Below are positions 46,781 through 58,961 of a DNA stretch of 64,000 nt, one piece after another; the first letter of the stretch is position 1; each line of letters starts with the position of its first letter. The notes below the pieces were generated by a model. It saw nothing but the letters and a program-made list of their open reading frames with translations. It had not been told where the DNA came from and did not search any database. Origin of the DNA: Teleogryllus oceanicus (lineage: Eukaryota > Arthropoda > Insecta > Orthoptera > Gryllidae); NCBI GenBank assembly GCA_964035755.1, contig CAXIVR010000001.1, positions 254,572,910 through 254,636,909 of the forward strand. Direction: 5' to 3'. Both the position numbers and the translations under genes were made by a program.

Positions 46781-47027
46781 TATAGGCCTATTCATGAATA
46801 TCTAGAAATGTTCTTTGGTTGTCGGCTACATACATGAGAATCTCCAACTCGTCCACAAAAAAATTCACCTGATTTCCTGTAGAATGTAAATTGATAGAAT
46901 GTAAACCTCGCATCCCACTGTTCCCAACTGCTTCTGTTTTGTATCTCATTTTCGTGTCAATGGATCATATTGAAGGAAAGTAAGTTTTTGCGTATGTCTT
47001 GAATTTTCAGAACAATGAGGTGGTAGT

Positions 47028-47074
47028 AGTGGTGGTAGCGGTGGCGGTGGCGGTAGCGGTAGTAGTAGTAAAGT

Positions 47075-47121
<47 letters not shown>

Positions 47122-47125
47122 TAGT
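47028..47125. repeat. GGT/GGC-rich and (GCAGGA)n simple repeat
   Basis: 'ggtggtagcggtggcggtgg'-type units are followed by about eight 'gcagga' hexamers. Confidence 0.93.
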
Positions 47126-47170
47126 TATGGTAATTTCCTCTCAGAATGTTATCTCAAATAGTTTGATACT

Positions 47171-47478
47171 GTATTTAGCCATTATATGTCACGTAACGAA
47201 CAATTGGCCTCGGCGCCGTTAGAGCCCAGGTTCGTAGTCGGTCACCCAACTACAAACCCGCCATGACTCGAATTCGCTTAACCTTCGTGACTTCACGTAG
47301 TTATTAATTTCGGCTAGCGACACCGTTATTCGTAGTCGTGGTCTTTCAGTAGAACCATCCCAACACTCGCTTGGATGACTGAGGTCAGAAAACCCGGGTC
47401 AGGATGGCCGGCACGGGGATTGAAACCGGGCTCCCGAATGGAAAGTCAGCGCGCTACGCCCTGACCCACTTTGTTCAG
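47171..47478 (-). repeat. tRNA-derived SINE family B with target-site duplication
   Basis: This is an inverted counterpart of the 10.43 kb copy: 'gcgcgctacgccctgac' is the A-box region and 'ggggattgaaaccgggct' the B-box region. The 12-bp direct repeat 'tagtttgatact' flanks it exactly (47159-47170 and 47479-47490). This fixes its ends and shows LINE-type retroposition. Confidence 0.9.
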
Positions 47479-47504
47479 TAGTTTGATACTATTATGCATT
47501 AAAT

Positions 47505-48110
47505 ATTCATTAACAATACCTTACTGGAATGAAGGAACATTACGTACGCACCTTTCCGACTCTTTGCCCATTGCACGTAGAGTTCCTAAAGGATCGATTT
47601 TAGGCCCTATTCTTTTCGTACTTTACGTAAACGATATGCCCTCGGCGATTCGAAACGGAAAAACAGTTATCTTTGCGGATGATACGAATATCCTTTGCAA
47701 TAAAGAAACCGTAAATAGTACAATATCAGATGTTTCAAATTTGTTCCGAAAAAACAAATTAATAGTAAACGAAAAGAAAACGGTTTTAATGAAGTTTTCA
47801 ATTTCAAATAAACCATTCTGTGCTTCATTGAAAATGAACGGTGTACCATTGATGTTAAGGCCTAATTTTTAGGTCTCTCAATTCAGTCAAACCTTAAATG
47901 GAACGTCCATTTAAATGAATTGAACACAAAATTAAGTTCATTGTGCTACGCGTTCAGAATTCTTTCAAATTCAGTCAGCCTTCATACTGCTCATTGTGTA
48001 TATTTCACGAATGTTCATTCCCGCCTGAGATATGGCATAATATTCTGGGGAAATACATCGTATAGCTCCCAGACTTTTAGATTACAAAAAAGAATTGTAC
48101 GTTTTCTTTC
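47505..48110 (+). mobile_element. CR1/Jockey-type LINE family J, RT fragment
   Basis: The frame gives 'IPYWNEGTLRTHLSDSLPI', 'VPKGSILGPILFVLYVNDM', 'VIFADDTNILCNKETVNST' and, after a frame change near 47.87 kb, 'TKLSSLCYAFRILSNSVSL' to 'SSQTFRLQKRIVR'. It stops where the distal domain would begin. The FADD catalytic box is present, but frames are broken and both ends are missing. Confidence 0.85.
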
Positions 48111-48119
48111 GAACTTCAT

Positions 48120-48815
48120 CCGCCCGTTTACTCCCAATGAAATAAGATTTTCACTTCAAAGAGGTAATTTAGACTCTGTAGTCTGGTGCATGTTAGAAGA
48201 TATCCACCAATATCCTTTAGATTATAATTCACACTGATGCAGCACGATAAGTTTCAATACGGTACTTACCAGTGAACTCCTAGTAAGTTCAGCGATTTGC
48301 TTCGCCAAAGACGTATTCCTCTACAATAACAAATTGAAAACTTTCAGAACGATGCGCTTTTCGGCACTTCGAAGAAATTTTTCTGAAGCGCCAGTCACTC
48401 TCTTAGTCTTTCCAAAATGAACTGTATAGTATGTCCTCGCAGGCCGATCGGCGGCGCGACGCCGCGGTCCAACGAGCCGAGTCCCACGCTTCCTGCTGAC
48501 CCTCTCCCACGCTCGTTGCTGTCAATCGTCAATTCTCGGCTGATATCAGGTCATTATCACCCAGCAACACGCATGCAGTTCGCACTGGTCTCCTTCTTCG
48601 TTTGCAGTAGTTTTGATGCAAGGTTAATTTAATACCCAAATTAGTTCTTATGTAGTAATCCTACACTTGCACTTCTTTAAATCAGGATTTTTCTTAGGAT
48701 GAACGAATAATATTGCGTTGCGGTCAGATTGCAGCAAGCTTTGGCGCGCGCACGCAACTTCCTGTGTCCCCCCCCCTTCCAAGTGCTCGCCGAAGCCCTG
48801 GGATTGGTAGCTGAT
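48120..48815. other. Intergenic spacer, partly GC-rich, nothing recognised
   Basis: A GC-rich patch at 48.43-48.56 kb holds a 71-residue ORF with no known domain. Confidence 0.35.
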
Positions 48816-48821
48816 AAATAT

Positions 48822-49503
48822 ATATTTATTTTTATTTATTTTACGTCAAAAAACAGTTAAAACTACGTATGACGTGCTGTGGGGAAAAGTGAATTGTGTG
48901 CAAATTTTCAAAATTCAATTTTCAAAAAAAAATCCCACTGAAAATTACCCACTGAATTCTAGAAGACGTGCACAGAAAATGAAGTTACATTTATGTCCAA
49001 AAACAAAACAAGGGGCCATCTCAGCATTTGCTCAATGGATCAGGGAAACTGGACGAAAAACCTGATCGAGATGGGGGTCATTGACCCGGAAGCTGTAGTA
49101 CAATAGTTGTTACAGGTTGTTTATACTCATTTATACAGTCCAAATGGTAAATAATGCATTACGTATCATTGTTAAAATTAATGTTACTTTTCTTGTGATG
49201 CTCAGTATAGTCTCTAATTGTATAGAAACAGTTATGCAGCAGAAACGATTTCACTTGGGATTTAAACTTTTCTATTGAATTTAATCGTTTAATGTCATCT
49301 GGCAAAATGTTGTAAAATAATGTACATGTATTGTATGTGAATTTTTTGTAATGAGCTGTTGATACTGTCACGTGATGAATATGATTTCTACGTCGAGTGT
49401 TGTAGGTGAAAACATCGGCGTTTTCTGAAAATATATTCCCGCCCTTAAGTAAGTCATTTTTGACAAAAACCACTGATTCGTAAATCAACAGACACAATGG
49501 TAA
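48822..49503 (-). mobile_element. CR1/Jockey-type LINE family J, 3' end
   Basis: On the minus strand this holds the C-terminal ORF ('YESVVFVKNDLLKGGNIF' to 'YTEHHKKSN', 49159-49497) and the family 3' UTR. It ends at the 'ttttatttattttacgtc' tail junction (48829-48846). Severely 5'-truncated. Confidence 0.85.
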
Positions 49504-49504
49504 A

Positions 49505-49660
49505 ATTGCAGATTTTCAAAAATTTTTCGGCGTCTTTGTATAACCACAATTATGAAGATAGAGATTTTTTCCTTTAATGAAATCTGTTCCTTAAAGATAG
49601 ATTTTGAAATAACGTTATCCACCATTTTTCGAAGGTATGAGTATTTTTGATTGAAAAATA
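49505..49660 (-). repeat. Unnamed repeat, inverted relative to 57.49-57.64 kb
   Basis: Blocks 'gagattttttcc', 'ttaatgaaatctgt' and 'ccttaaa' are inverse matches of those at 57.54-57.60 kb. Two copies only; the type is unknown. Confidence 0.45.
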
Positions 49661-49664
49661 ATCC

Positions 49665-50395
49665 TTTTTTTTATACAATTTACGGACGTGAAAATTCATG
49701 CTGTTTTAGCATCACTAGTTTAATTTTAGAATAGTCTTTGAATTTCTCTACGACTCCTTGACATCAGTAACGTCAGTAGTTTCCCGTCTTCTCTTCAGAG
49801 TCTTCATCAGAGGCAGCTCGTGCTTAGGTTGCACAACTCCCAGCTGATAAAAAATCTCGTGTGTTAGGAATTTACTTTTTTCCTTTTAATATTCAAGATA
49901 TTGCAGCAATGTCGATGTATACGAAATCATTTTGAAATCAATGAACGCCCAAAGATCGCTCTTTCCGGCAGGGCATCATGGCACTCCCTTAAGTTCTTTG
50001 AGTTTACTCTTGAGCTCTATGATTCATCATAATATATTATGCTAGGGCCCTGTTTGCATTCGCACCTAGTCTAGCTGCGAGGCGTGGCGTCCCAGGGAGA
50101 AACCTATTTTCTGTTCCTCAGGAACGATCTGCAACTGAATTTTATGAATTTGCGTCTTCTTGAAAGTACACAAGTTCAGTCAATTCTTCGATGGTATTGA
50201 AGGCATTTTTTATGTTTGGGGAATTTATTTTCATTTGATGTTTGGTTAGTTGATTCAAAATATACATGTGATGAGTCCTTGTTGTGAGGTTGGCCGATAA
50301 AGAATAAAAACACTCTTTCTGTTCCTCTTTGTACATGGTGTGGGAATGATCTATACGCAGAACCTGCAGTGAGTCCTCTGCGAGCGTCGTGAATA
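49665..50395. other. Intergenic spacer, nothing recognised
   Basis: Short ORFs only, no domain recognised. Confidence 0.35.
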
Positions 50396-50404
50396 CGAGT
50401 GTGC

Positions 50405-52525
50405 AGCGTTGTAGCTAGGGGCTGGCCAGGTGGGCGTCTGCCAGGGGCAGGGGGCCACTTGGCAGACCCACAGCCAGCGTGCCACTAGGGCACAGGCACA
50501 CAAAATCGGTGCCGGGGCTAGACAATTTTGGGGCCGGGGCATTGCTGAAACGTAGTCCATCTCTCCGAAAAAAATTGTAAATGTTAAAGTTGTATCTAGA
50601 AACTATGTGGATTATTTTATTTCAACAAATAACAAATATTACAATGTTTAACCTATAAAAAGTTTTTGGTAATATTGTATATTTTAAATAATAGTTTTAA
50701 GTAAAAGGATATAGTGATCAAATAATACAATTTCCACGGTAAGCTTAAAACGCTAAATAAGTGTAGTGTTTAGTTAGTGTTTAATAATATCACTTTTTAA
50801 ATACATGAAATAATAAATATGAATTTCAGTAGAACCTAATTTAAAGATAACGCCATTTGATTGCACACATATTTACACTTCATAGATACATACATAGACT
50901 TCTCTAAAGCCTTCGATCTTGTTCCGCACGACCGACTAATTGCAAAACTTGCTAGGGGAGAATCGAAACTAGAGTAGTATCTTGGATCTGGATCCGAGAA
51001 TGGCTCAATCGGAGAACTTAAAGAGTAAGAGTAGGTGTTAAACATTCGGAACGCGTCGAAGTAACGTCGGGGGTCCCTCAGGGAAGCGTTCTAGGTCCGT
51101 TGCTGTTCATTGCATATGCGAACGACATTGGTCGCGACATTAAGTCTGAAATTCTACTCTGCAGTCGATTACATACTCTATAGAGAAATTAAAAGTATGC
51201 AGGGCATGCAAGCGTTACAAGCAGACCTAAACGAAATAGAGAGCTGGACCATAGAGAATTAAATGGAAATGAATACAAATAAATGCAAAGCTATCAGTTT
51301 CTCTAGTAAGAAAAAAACAGAAAATATCTCGTATTCTTTGAAAGGCGATTCGATACCCAGGGTAAGCAATATCAAATATTTAGAAATTAATATTAACGAA
51401 CATATGGGATGGGCGGAACAAGACAACTATGTGGACAGAAACGCATAGAAAGCTCTGCATTTCGTGATGAGGATTATTCAAAGAGGGAGTGCTGAATCGC
51501 GTAAACATGCGTACACATCGCTAATTCGACCCATTCTTCAATAGGTTCAATTTGTTGGGATTCTTATCGTGTAGAACATGTAAATACATTAAAGAAGATT
51601 CAAAAAATCGCGGAAAAATTTGTATTGAGAGGGAAAATAAATTCAAAGAGTTCCATGCGGTTCATGTGTTCCAATCCTTGTAGATATGTCGGGAAAGTTC
51701 TACTCTCTGTGCTTTCTTCGGAGCTTACTAAGGTGAACCGGCTTGGAAGGATATTCAGAAGCGACGCTTAAAATCATCTTTCACTAGCGGTCAGGACCAC
51801 AATAGCAAAATTATGGGGAGAAGGCAAAAAACCGATATTGGCAAATTTTCTTTCGGACAAAAAAAAACTGGAACAAATTACCTGCAGTACTGCTAGAGAT
51901 TTTACCTCAGAGTGTGTGAAAATCTAAAAATAAATTAAAAACCATAAGTTACTAATATTTATAATTGTAAATATGTTAGACTAGATCTAATTTTGTATTC
52001 ATTTAGTATTGGTCATAATTTGTATAAAAATGGAAACTTGATGTAAATGTAAACTTGACTAAACTTAAATATATAAAATGTAGCATTTATTAACTGAATC
52101 GTACTTGCACTGGAATATGATTATTATTTAATAAAAATACTTTTTTTCAACGATTTGTAATCAGTTTATTAGTTAATTTTGACACCTTCAATATTATTTT
52201 ATTTTTTCTACAAACATATAAATTATGCTAAAATTATGAATCTATTTACATATATTGCTCTTAATAATAGATATATTAAATTTATCTTATTATAATCTTT
52301 ATTAACTTCTTATCTTGAATTTCAATGTTACGAATTATTGTATTTTGATCATATAAATGTATGTGATCATATAGGTACAATTACGATATCGATTTTCACG
52401 AGCTCTTATTTCCTTTGCAATTTTTTCTATTTTTTTCCTATCAGTCCCATCATCATGCCCATTGGCTAGCGGGGCCCCGGGCGACCGCCCGGTGTGCCCA
52501 AACCTAGCGCTGGCACTGCACAAAA
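50405..52525. mobile_element. Relic bounded by hAT-like termini
   Basis: The left end 'cagcgttgtagctagggg' and the inverted right end 'cagtgccagcgctaggtt' both lead into GC-rich 'ggtgggc...ccagggg' / 'ccgggcgg...cccgggg' sequence. This resembles termini of hAT elements of the ZMYM1 type. Identity between ends is limited and no 8-bp target duplication is evident, so the pair may be two separate fragments. A degenerate LINE lies between them. Confidence 0.4.
50880..51960 (+). pseudogene. Second LINE family: degenerate reverse transcriptase
   Basis: Broken frames read 'YIDFSKAFDLVPHDRLIAK', 'RVGVKHSERVEVTSGVPQG' and 'SVLGPLLFIAYANDIG', then a damaged catalytic box (about 51.16 kb, where L-x-A-D-D is deleted or altered) and 'MEMNTNKCKAISFSSKKKT'. 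The motif order is that of non-LTR RTs of the CR1/Jockey type. The sequence differs from family J, so this is a separate family. Many stops. Confidence 0.75.
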
Positions 52526-53150
52526 TCAAAATATGATGGTAACCACGTCCATTGATGTGGATGTTGTGTAACATATCCTCAAAATATCAGCAATTTTTAT
52601 TTTAAATGGTAAATTACCCATTTTTTATTTTCTTTTTGCTTGTCCACATCATATTTAAACCATCGTGCCGTTGAAGATTCGATTCTTCACAAGGATGAAC
52701 TACCTCCGAAACACGAAGATATAAATTATATTTTTCTTACACCGGGCTCTGAAATGCTGCCTCGCCTGCGCTGTGAATCAGATGCACAGTGACTCATTAC
52801 ATCCAAGGTGCTTATGAAATAGTTATCGTGTTACGAAATTTCATTGTTTTCTTCGGTGCTTGTAAGACAAGCTAATTTTATGAGCATTGTAGTTTTATTT
52901 AAGTTGGTTACCTCATTTTAAAGTATTTAGCAACTATTTGTAACCGATTAAGGTTAGCGATTGTGATGGTTCAATGCAGAAGGATATGTGCCCGTGCAGC
53001 ACACATCAGTGGCGTGCAGGGCGAGCACAACGCGATCCAAAAAAGTGACTATATAATTATGGAATCGTACTGTTGTGCCGTGAACAAATTGAAAACTAGA
53101 AGTATACACTCTAGCATTCTCTGAATAGGAAAATATAATTAAAGCAGGTC
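51965..53150. other. AT-rich intergenic stretch, nothing coding recognised
   Basis: It contains the right hAT-like end (about 52.5 kb) and a CTGA/GAAAC-like motif at about 52.69-52.72 kb, discussed in the findings. Confidence 0.35.
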
Positions 53151-53199
53151 CTGCAAAATCACCTCTGTATAATTACTAGCAATGTGTCATGTCACAAAA

Positions 53200-53800
53200 T
53201 TTTCAGATATTTTTATAAGAAAGAGAGATTCCAGCACAAAATTTATGAGCAAGAGTCATGGATAAGTGGATGTAAAAGTCTTAAAAAAACCTTTCCTGGT
53301 CTTCTATTCTCAAACAAAAAAAGCGGGCAATTTCAATGGTTATGCAGAGTTAAAAAATATATGCAAGTCTATGAAGAGACATAAGTACTCGTACACTCAT
53401 ACGTTGTGAGAAACAGTTAAAATTGTATGGAAAATTTGGAAGGATAGAATTTTTATTTAAGAAGCCAATACAGGCTTTCTTGAAAAACAAAAGTAATGTA
53501 AGGAAAAATAGAGAAATTCTGTTAAACTTCATTCGAGTGGCATGCTTTTTCGGGCGGGAAGGGCTTGCATTTCTTGGCAATAATGAGAGTAAAGGGATCA
53601 TCAAGTAGGTGGAATTTCGTAAGTGAAATAAAATATGAAAAACATCTCAAGGACCGTATGGAAAATTCACTGCGTTTCGTGCAACGTCAGAAATTCAGAA
53701 CAACTTGATTTCAAGTGTGAGCATACTAATTACACGTAATATTAAAAATAAAATTTCGGAGCCTCTTCTCCTTCACGCTGGATGAAAATCCTGATGTGAG
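53200..53800 (+). pseudogene. hAT transposase relic, ZMYM1/TTF-finger type (N-terminal half)
   Basis: Combined frames read 'RFQHKIYEQESWISGCKSL', 'LLFSNKKSGQF', 'YAELKNICKSMKRHKYSYT', then 'SNVRKNREILLNFIRVACF', 'FGREGLAFLGNNESKGIIK' and 'SEIQNNLISSVSILITRNI'. This matches the order of the TTF-type finger and DUF4371 region of ZMYM1-like hAT proteins: finger with 'LLF', the 'R-x-I-L-x-x-L-I-x-x-x-C-F-L-x-x-Q-x-L-A-F-R-G-H' block, then the RNase H start. Finger Cys residues are mostly lost and frames broken. Confidence 0.65.
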
Positions 53801-54079
53801 CAGCAAAGAACTACTGTCAAATATTAGTTACAGGTCTAAATTGATTTTTTCCTCTTTTTTGTGGTAAGAACAATATTTTTCATTTTATAAATTATGCCAA
53901 TTCGAATGCGTCTGTATTGGACACTTTTAAAAATAGAGTGAAAAATTTTAAAATATTTTAAGATAGAATATCAGAAGTCTAGCGTTTTTGGACATTTTTA
54001 GAGGTAATGAAAGAGTTTCTAATCTCCGAGTAAGGAAGTGCCGCAAGTTGGAAACTAACGAAGACTTGGAACACTTTTC

Positions 54080-55760
54080 TAGTATATATCTAAATTATTG
54101 TAACAAGAAAGGGAAAGTAACAAAACCGTTTCTTATACATTTTTATTTTGCATCACAGTAAAAAGGTAGAGCAATCTATTCTTCGCAACCTCGTCTCCTT
54201 CGGGTGGATTGTAGATGTAATGTGCAACTTCTGTCTTGTAAGAGTGAACAGTCGATGGTAAATCTGTAAATAAACAAACAGTATTAGTATCTTACCAAAA
54301 CTATGTACAGAGGGATAAGGGTAAGGAAGTGAAATGGAGTAGAAACCTATTTGCCAAGACAAGCTTTCGTTAGCCAATTATTAATTTCAAAATATAAATT
54401 TGTTTCACTTCCAAAATCAAGTTAAGACTGTACTGAATGCGGCATTGGAAAAGTTTTCTGAAAGCAAGAGCAAAGCCCGATCAGTAACCCTTCCCAACCA
54501 CCCCATTTTCCGGAGACTTGAAAATAGAATATATTAAGCCACCCTACACATTCCACCCCTTAACACTTCTGGAGAAAGGCATCGGTAAGTTGTTTCGGTA
54601 AGTTCTTTAGTCAGTATTTAATACGGCGTTGCAGCTTACATGAAATGAAGAAGAGAATCCAATTAGTTTCCCTTCCCCTTCCACCCCTTCTCTTCTGATC
54701 CGAAAATTAAAGTTTAAGACTCCCATCCATCCCTCCTTTGGTGGTCTTCTCCGAGGTTTCATGTGGACTTTATTCCAGGAGGAGACCTGAAGAGGATCGA
54801 ACTGTTGGGAGATTCCTGCGCGTTTCTTACTCACCGCAATTTCCCTTCGACTTTGTGACGAGGGCAAACCTGCAAGCAGAGTTCATTTTAGAGCAAGTAA
54901 TACGTTCAAATACTTCAATTGCGCCGCGTGTTACAATACTCACTTTACCTCGCGAGGTTTCTTCAAGACTTCTGGTAACACGAATTCGACGTTAGAGAAT
55001 AGAGGAACATGTTATGACCTTCCCTGCCCCCTGTGTCATGTCTACCTACAACTAATCACTTCCCTGGACGTAATTGCCTCTATCATGAACATCACCTCGA
55101 AATATCTTTAAGTATTCCCTCGGTGAAAGGTTCTTCTAGAACGCTTTGCTCCGAGGTCAAGTGCATTCGAAAATTGTTAGAAGGTACATGGCACTTCTGA
55201 TCAAAACCTTCCAGAATACCTCCAATACCCGTGAAGGGCGTTTTCAACAAAGAGCCCTGAACTAGCCGGACTGCAAGGGCGTTTCCTACTCAAAGGGCCC
55301 TACATTGCCCCTACAGTACAGCGGAGAATAACTAACGAAAAGACTACTACAACGCGTCTACTAAAAGCTTAGTTTGTGTGTTTTTTACTTATGAGCCTGC
55401 AATACAAGCACGAACTAAGCGACGAAGAAAATTCTGAAAATAAAGTTTAATTAGACTAGAGACACGAGGAGCCCCGTTACACATAACTGAGCAGGGCAAT
55501 GGCTGTATCCCCCGCCCCAAAACATCTAAGCCTGCAAGAGAAGAGCCGATACGCCAGTTTTCTTATTCGTATTCTTCGTGAATTTCCTTTTAAAGATCAT
55601 AATGAGAATATAATAAAATCCAACTAATGAGCAATGTTATATTGTTTAAAACTCAGAAATAACTAAAAATCTCGTAAATTGAACAATCAAAAGTCAAATT
55701 ATAACTCAACAATACAACTTAATATTTAAAGATATTTGTAACTATAATTAAGCATTACAT
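54080..55760. other. Intergenic stretch, nothing recognised
   Basis: ORFs at 54607-54867 (-) and 54738-54995 (+) lack known domains. Confidence 0.35.
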
Positions 55761-55769
55761 TTAATACCC

Positions 55770-56110
55770 CTGCATTGAATCGGAATATCAGCCCTTGCCT
55801 TGACATTTACGCGCTCCTAAGTACAGCCAAAAGGGAGGAAATGCGGAGCTCAGCGTACCCTAGGCTCAAGGCTTCGGCTGCGAGAGACCACAAAGATGGC
55901 GACGGCCCTGCCCAGTGCTCCCCATTGCTACAGACCTTACGCCCTCCGCTGCACAGACGAGCAGGCACTCGAACACCAGCGCTCCCTCCACGACCAACAG
56001 AGCAGCGCGCTATGCCATTCTGCTAACTGCTACGAACTCCTTCCCCCCACACCGCCCCCGTCACTCGCCCCTTCGCGCCTCCCCATTGGTTAATCGCCGT
56101 CCAGGTTGAA
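55770..56110. other. GC-richer block of unknown nature
   Basis: A C-rich segment with overlapping + strand ORFs (55775-56109) rich in Pro, Arg and Ser. Probably a repeat or orphan GC block; no splice-supported exon. Confidence 0.3.
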
Positions 56111-56114
56111 ATAT

Positions 56115-57480
56115 TCCAGAATACATCATTTTAACATAGTGTTTCAAAACGACATTATTTTACTTTTTATATCCTCAAGCAGTACATTTATTATTTTCTT
56201 TTTAGTTTTTGAAGTGAGAGACAACATAACTTTCTGCCCCTCTGACGTTGGAAGTTCTCCTGATGATAGAAGGAGAAGTGCTGAAGGGTTTCCGAATAGA
56301 ATAATTGTGGTCACTAACAGTTTCTTTAATCCACGTTGTACTGAAAAAAGTGTTATCTCAGAAATTCCCCAATAGTGAATTTTGAACTGAAATTTATAAT
56401 GCATAGACCATTGCATATACTACAACGTTTTAACAAAAGTAAATTCTTTTATTTATATAATTTGAGAAATTTAAATAAAGAAAAATAAAAAAATATATTT
56501 TAATTCATTATAGGTCGGTAGTGTTCAGTGTAGAAACCTGTTCCTTATTACATTGTTCTTGAAATTTTTAACTTGTAGAATCACATGAAAGATAATTGGG
56601 TTAAAACAAGCTGATGAGTAGTGAATGATTTTGTTGGCTGACAATCGATTCATTGAATGAAATGCTTTCAACTTTTCTTAAATTTAGTAAGGATTTTTTG
56701 TTCCCTTACGTTTTTATGTACATGAGTTGCAAACACAAAATGAAAACGGCCCCCAATTTTTTTTTTTTTAATTACTGAAAGTTGCCATTCAAAAAATAAA
56801 TAATTCTATATGGCGTCTGTTCTTAATATTAACTAGCTGAAGTACCCCGCGTTGCCTGGGTATTTATCATAATAATTTATTAGATTACGTCTAGAAATAC
56901 CCGGTCTACCGTTGCTAAAACATTTTCTCATTAAAAAATTTGTAATTTTTTTCTTATTTGGGTTCCCGCCCCAAATTTCATTCTCTTTAAAACTGAAAAT
57001 AATAAAACAATCTAAACTAAATGAAGTACACGTACTAACGCATATTCTTTTTGTGGAATTTTATATATTAACCCAAAATTTTCAATCAATTGTCACATTG
57101 TAAAACTGTTTTTGTATTTTTTCATGTTTTTATAGAGAAAAGTTTGAAATTGTTCTTGCCGCGGCATTTGACGTTTAAATATTATTAAAATAATTTTAAT
57201 TGAATTCGAGTACGCGATTTAGGATCCTTGATAAATAGTGGATGACGGAATGGAGCCATTAAAGACTTTGACAATTATCATATCTCCAAAAATCACAGAT
57301 CACAGTTTTCCTATTATACAGAATAACCTCTTACGTTCTCTTTTCAACAACCTTGAAAACCAGCGTCGATACACCCTAGAACCATCCGGTCAGAGACGAT
57401 GCAGTGGCAACACTTCTTCCCCTAAGTTATTTTATTTGATATGTAAGCAGTGGTGCTGAAACAGCACGCACTTCTCGGCC
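56115..57480. other. AT-rich intergenic stretch with a short repeat-like motif
   Basis: At 56834-56864 'agctgaagtaccccgcgttg' followed by 'cctgggta' resembles a motif I have seen repeatedly in insect repeat DNA; its family is not assigned. Otherwise nothing recognised. Confidence 0.35.
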
Positions 57481-57489
57481 GTGTTTCCA

Positions 57490-57640
57490 CGTAAAATTTC
57501 GCAAAAAGTACCGAAATTTTCGAAAAGTTGAACATGACCCTATTTCTAAACCCTATTTCAATTTTTTAAGGGACAGATTTCATTAAGGGAAAAAATCTCT
57601 TTCTTTAATATTTTAATTGCAGGAAGATCCTAAAAAATGT
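57490..57640 (+). repeat. Unnamed repeat, inverse copy of 49.5-49.66 kb
   Basis: Shares 'agatttcattaaggg', 'aaaaaatctctttctt' and flanking AT-rich blocks with the other copy in reverse orientation. Confidence 0.45.
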
Positions 57641-58396
57641 TTAATTTTTGCAATTTTCGAAATTTTTTTAAAGATGTCTAAGATTAAATTTAAATTAGGA
57701 TAAAAATATCGTTAGTACCGTAAATTTTAATATATTTTTTCATCTGTAAGATGTTGCCACAAATGTGATGGTGCGTTATTGCCGTTGCAAGGCAACACTG
57801 TGCGATCGAACGCGTTGACGGGCGGGAATAAAATCCACATCGGATAATTACTTTCATTGTTGTATCTCAAAAAATCATTTTTAATTACTTTTCTGCCAAC
57901 ATTTGCACACTTATCATAACACAAATTTAAAACTGCACGCTAGCTATTTCGGCACTACCGCTAGATCAACGTCACAATCGCATGAAAAGGAACAGGATTG
58001 GCATATTCCTACCTTGTGTGATACGTCATGCGAAAACGTCATTTAATTTATTTTAGCTAAAACTTACGAATACAAATTGTAGTGTATAAAGTAACACATA
58101 AATAAAACGTTACGACCTAATCAGTATTTTAGAACTGAACACTAGACCTCAAAGCGGCCACAGTGAGCAGAAAGTATGTAATTGATTAGAGTTATATTGA
58201 ACATTTTAATAACACTTAATCCCGAGTATTGCTTTAACGCAAAATATACATTTTAAAAATATAGTCAACGATTATTATACCATTTTTTTAAATATAGCTC
58301 GTGTTAAAATCGTTGAACATGTTCGAACTTTTCTGTAATGGTTTGAACACGTTCGAACATTCATTAACAAGCTCAGTTCCTACGTTTGTTTATTTC

Positions 58397-58915
58397 GAAT
58401 GCCACCACCGAAAAAACCGTCTTGTTCCGAATTCGGAAAGATCAGTGTACGCAAGGAAGAACAAAAAAATATATCCCATACATTAAGTAAATCGATATCG
58501 TCGAATCCAGAACAGCGCGGTTAGTACATCACAGTTACAAACGGACACCACAGCTTCTTCTAGAGAAGATAGTGTTGCCTCAGTGGATAGATGCGAAGAA
58601 AATAACAATAGTGGCATTGACTCAGCTTCAGATGAAAAAGAAAATCGTAGTATGCGTTTATCAATGTATTTAGTATTAAGTTATGTGCTATGGGCAAAAG
58701 TTTTATTTTATACGAACGTTACCAATTTTATACCAACACACATTCATAGTCTCACGATCGCTTTGTTTTCAGGCGTCGTACCGGAAAAAAATGGATTCCG
58801 AAGATGCCAATTTTGATAAGTCAAAGTGCATAATCCCTCAGTCAAGTCTAAGATACATGACAAGGTTAGGTGTTGTCTCGTTGAACGCGGACCAGAGAAA
58901 AAAAGACCGATTTTA
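58397..58915 (+). CDS. Weak candidate gene: Ser/Glu-rich protein, unidentified
   Basis: A frame starts 'MPPPKKPSCSEFGKISVRK' at 58397. After an apparent frame change near 58.51 kb it continues as 'TSQLQTDTTASSREDSVAS' and 'SGIDSASDEKENRS'. A plausible last exon begins after 'gctttgttttcag' (58771) and reads 'SYRKKMDSEDANFDKSK' through 'RLGVVSLNADQRKKDRF' to a stop at 58913-58915. A weak phase-0 donor near 58.67 kb ('tta|gtatta') would join them. The low-complexity acidic/Ser composition looks protein-like, but no family is recognised. It may be a decayed gene or the N-terminus of a transposon protein. Confidence 0.25.
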
Positions 58916-58961
58916 GGCTTTCAATGATTGACGATGGCAGGACTTTTACAGCTGATTGGTT

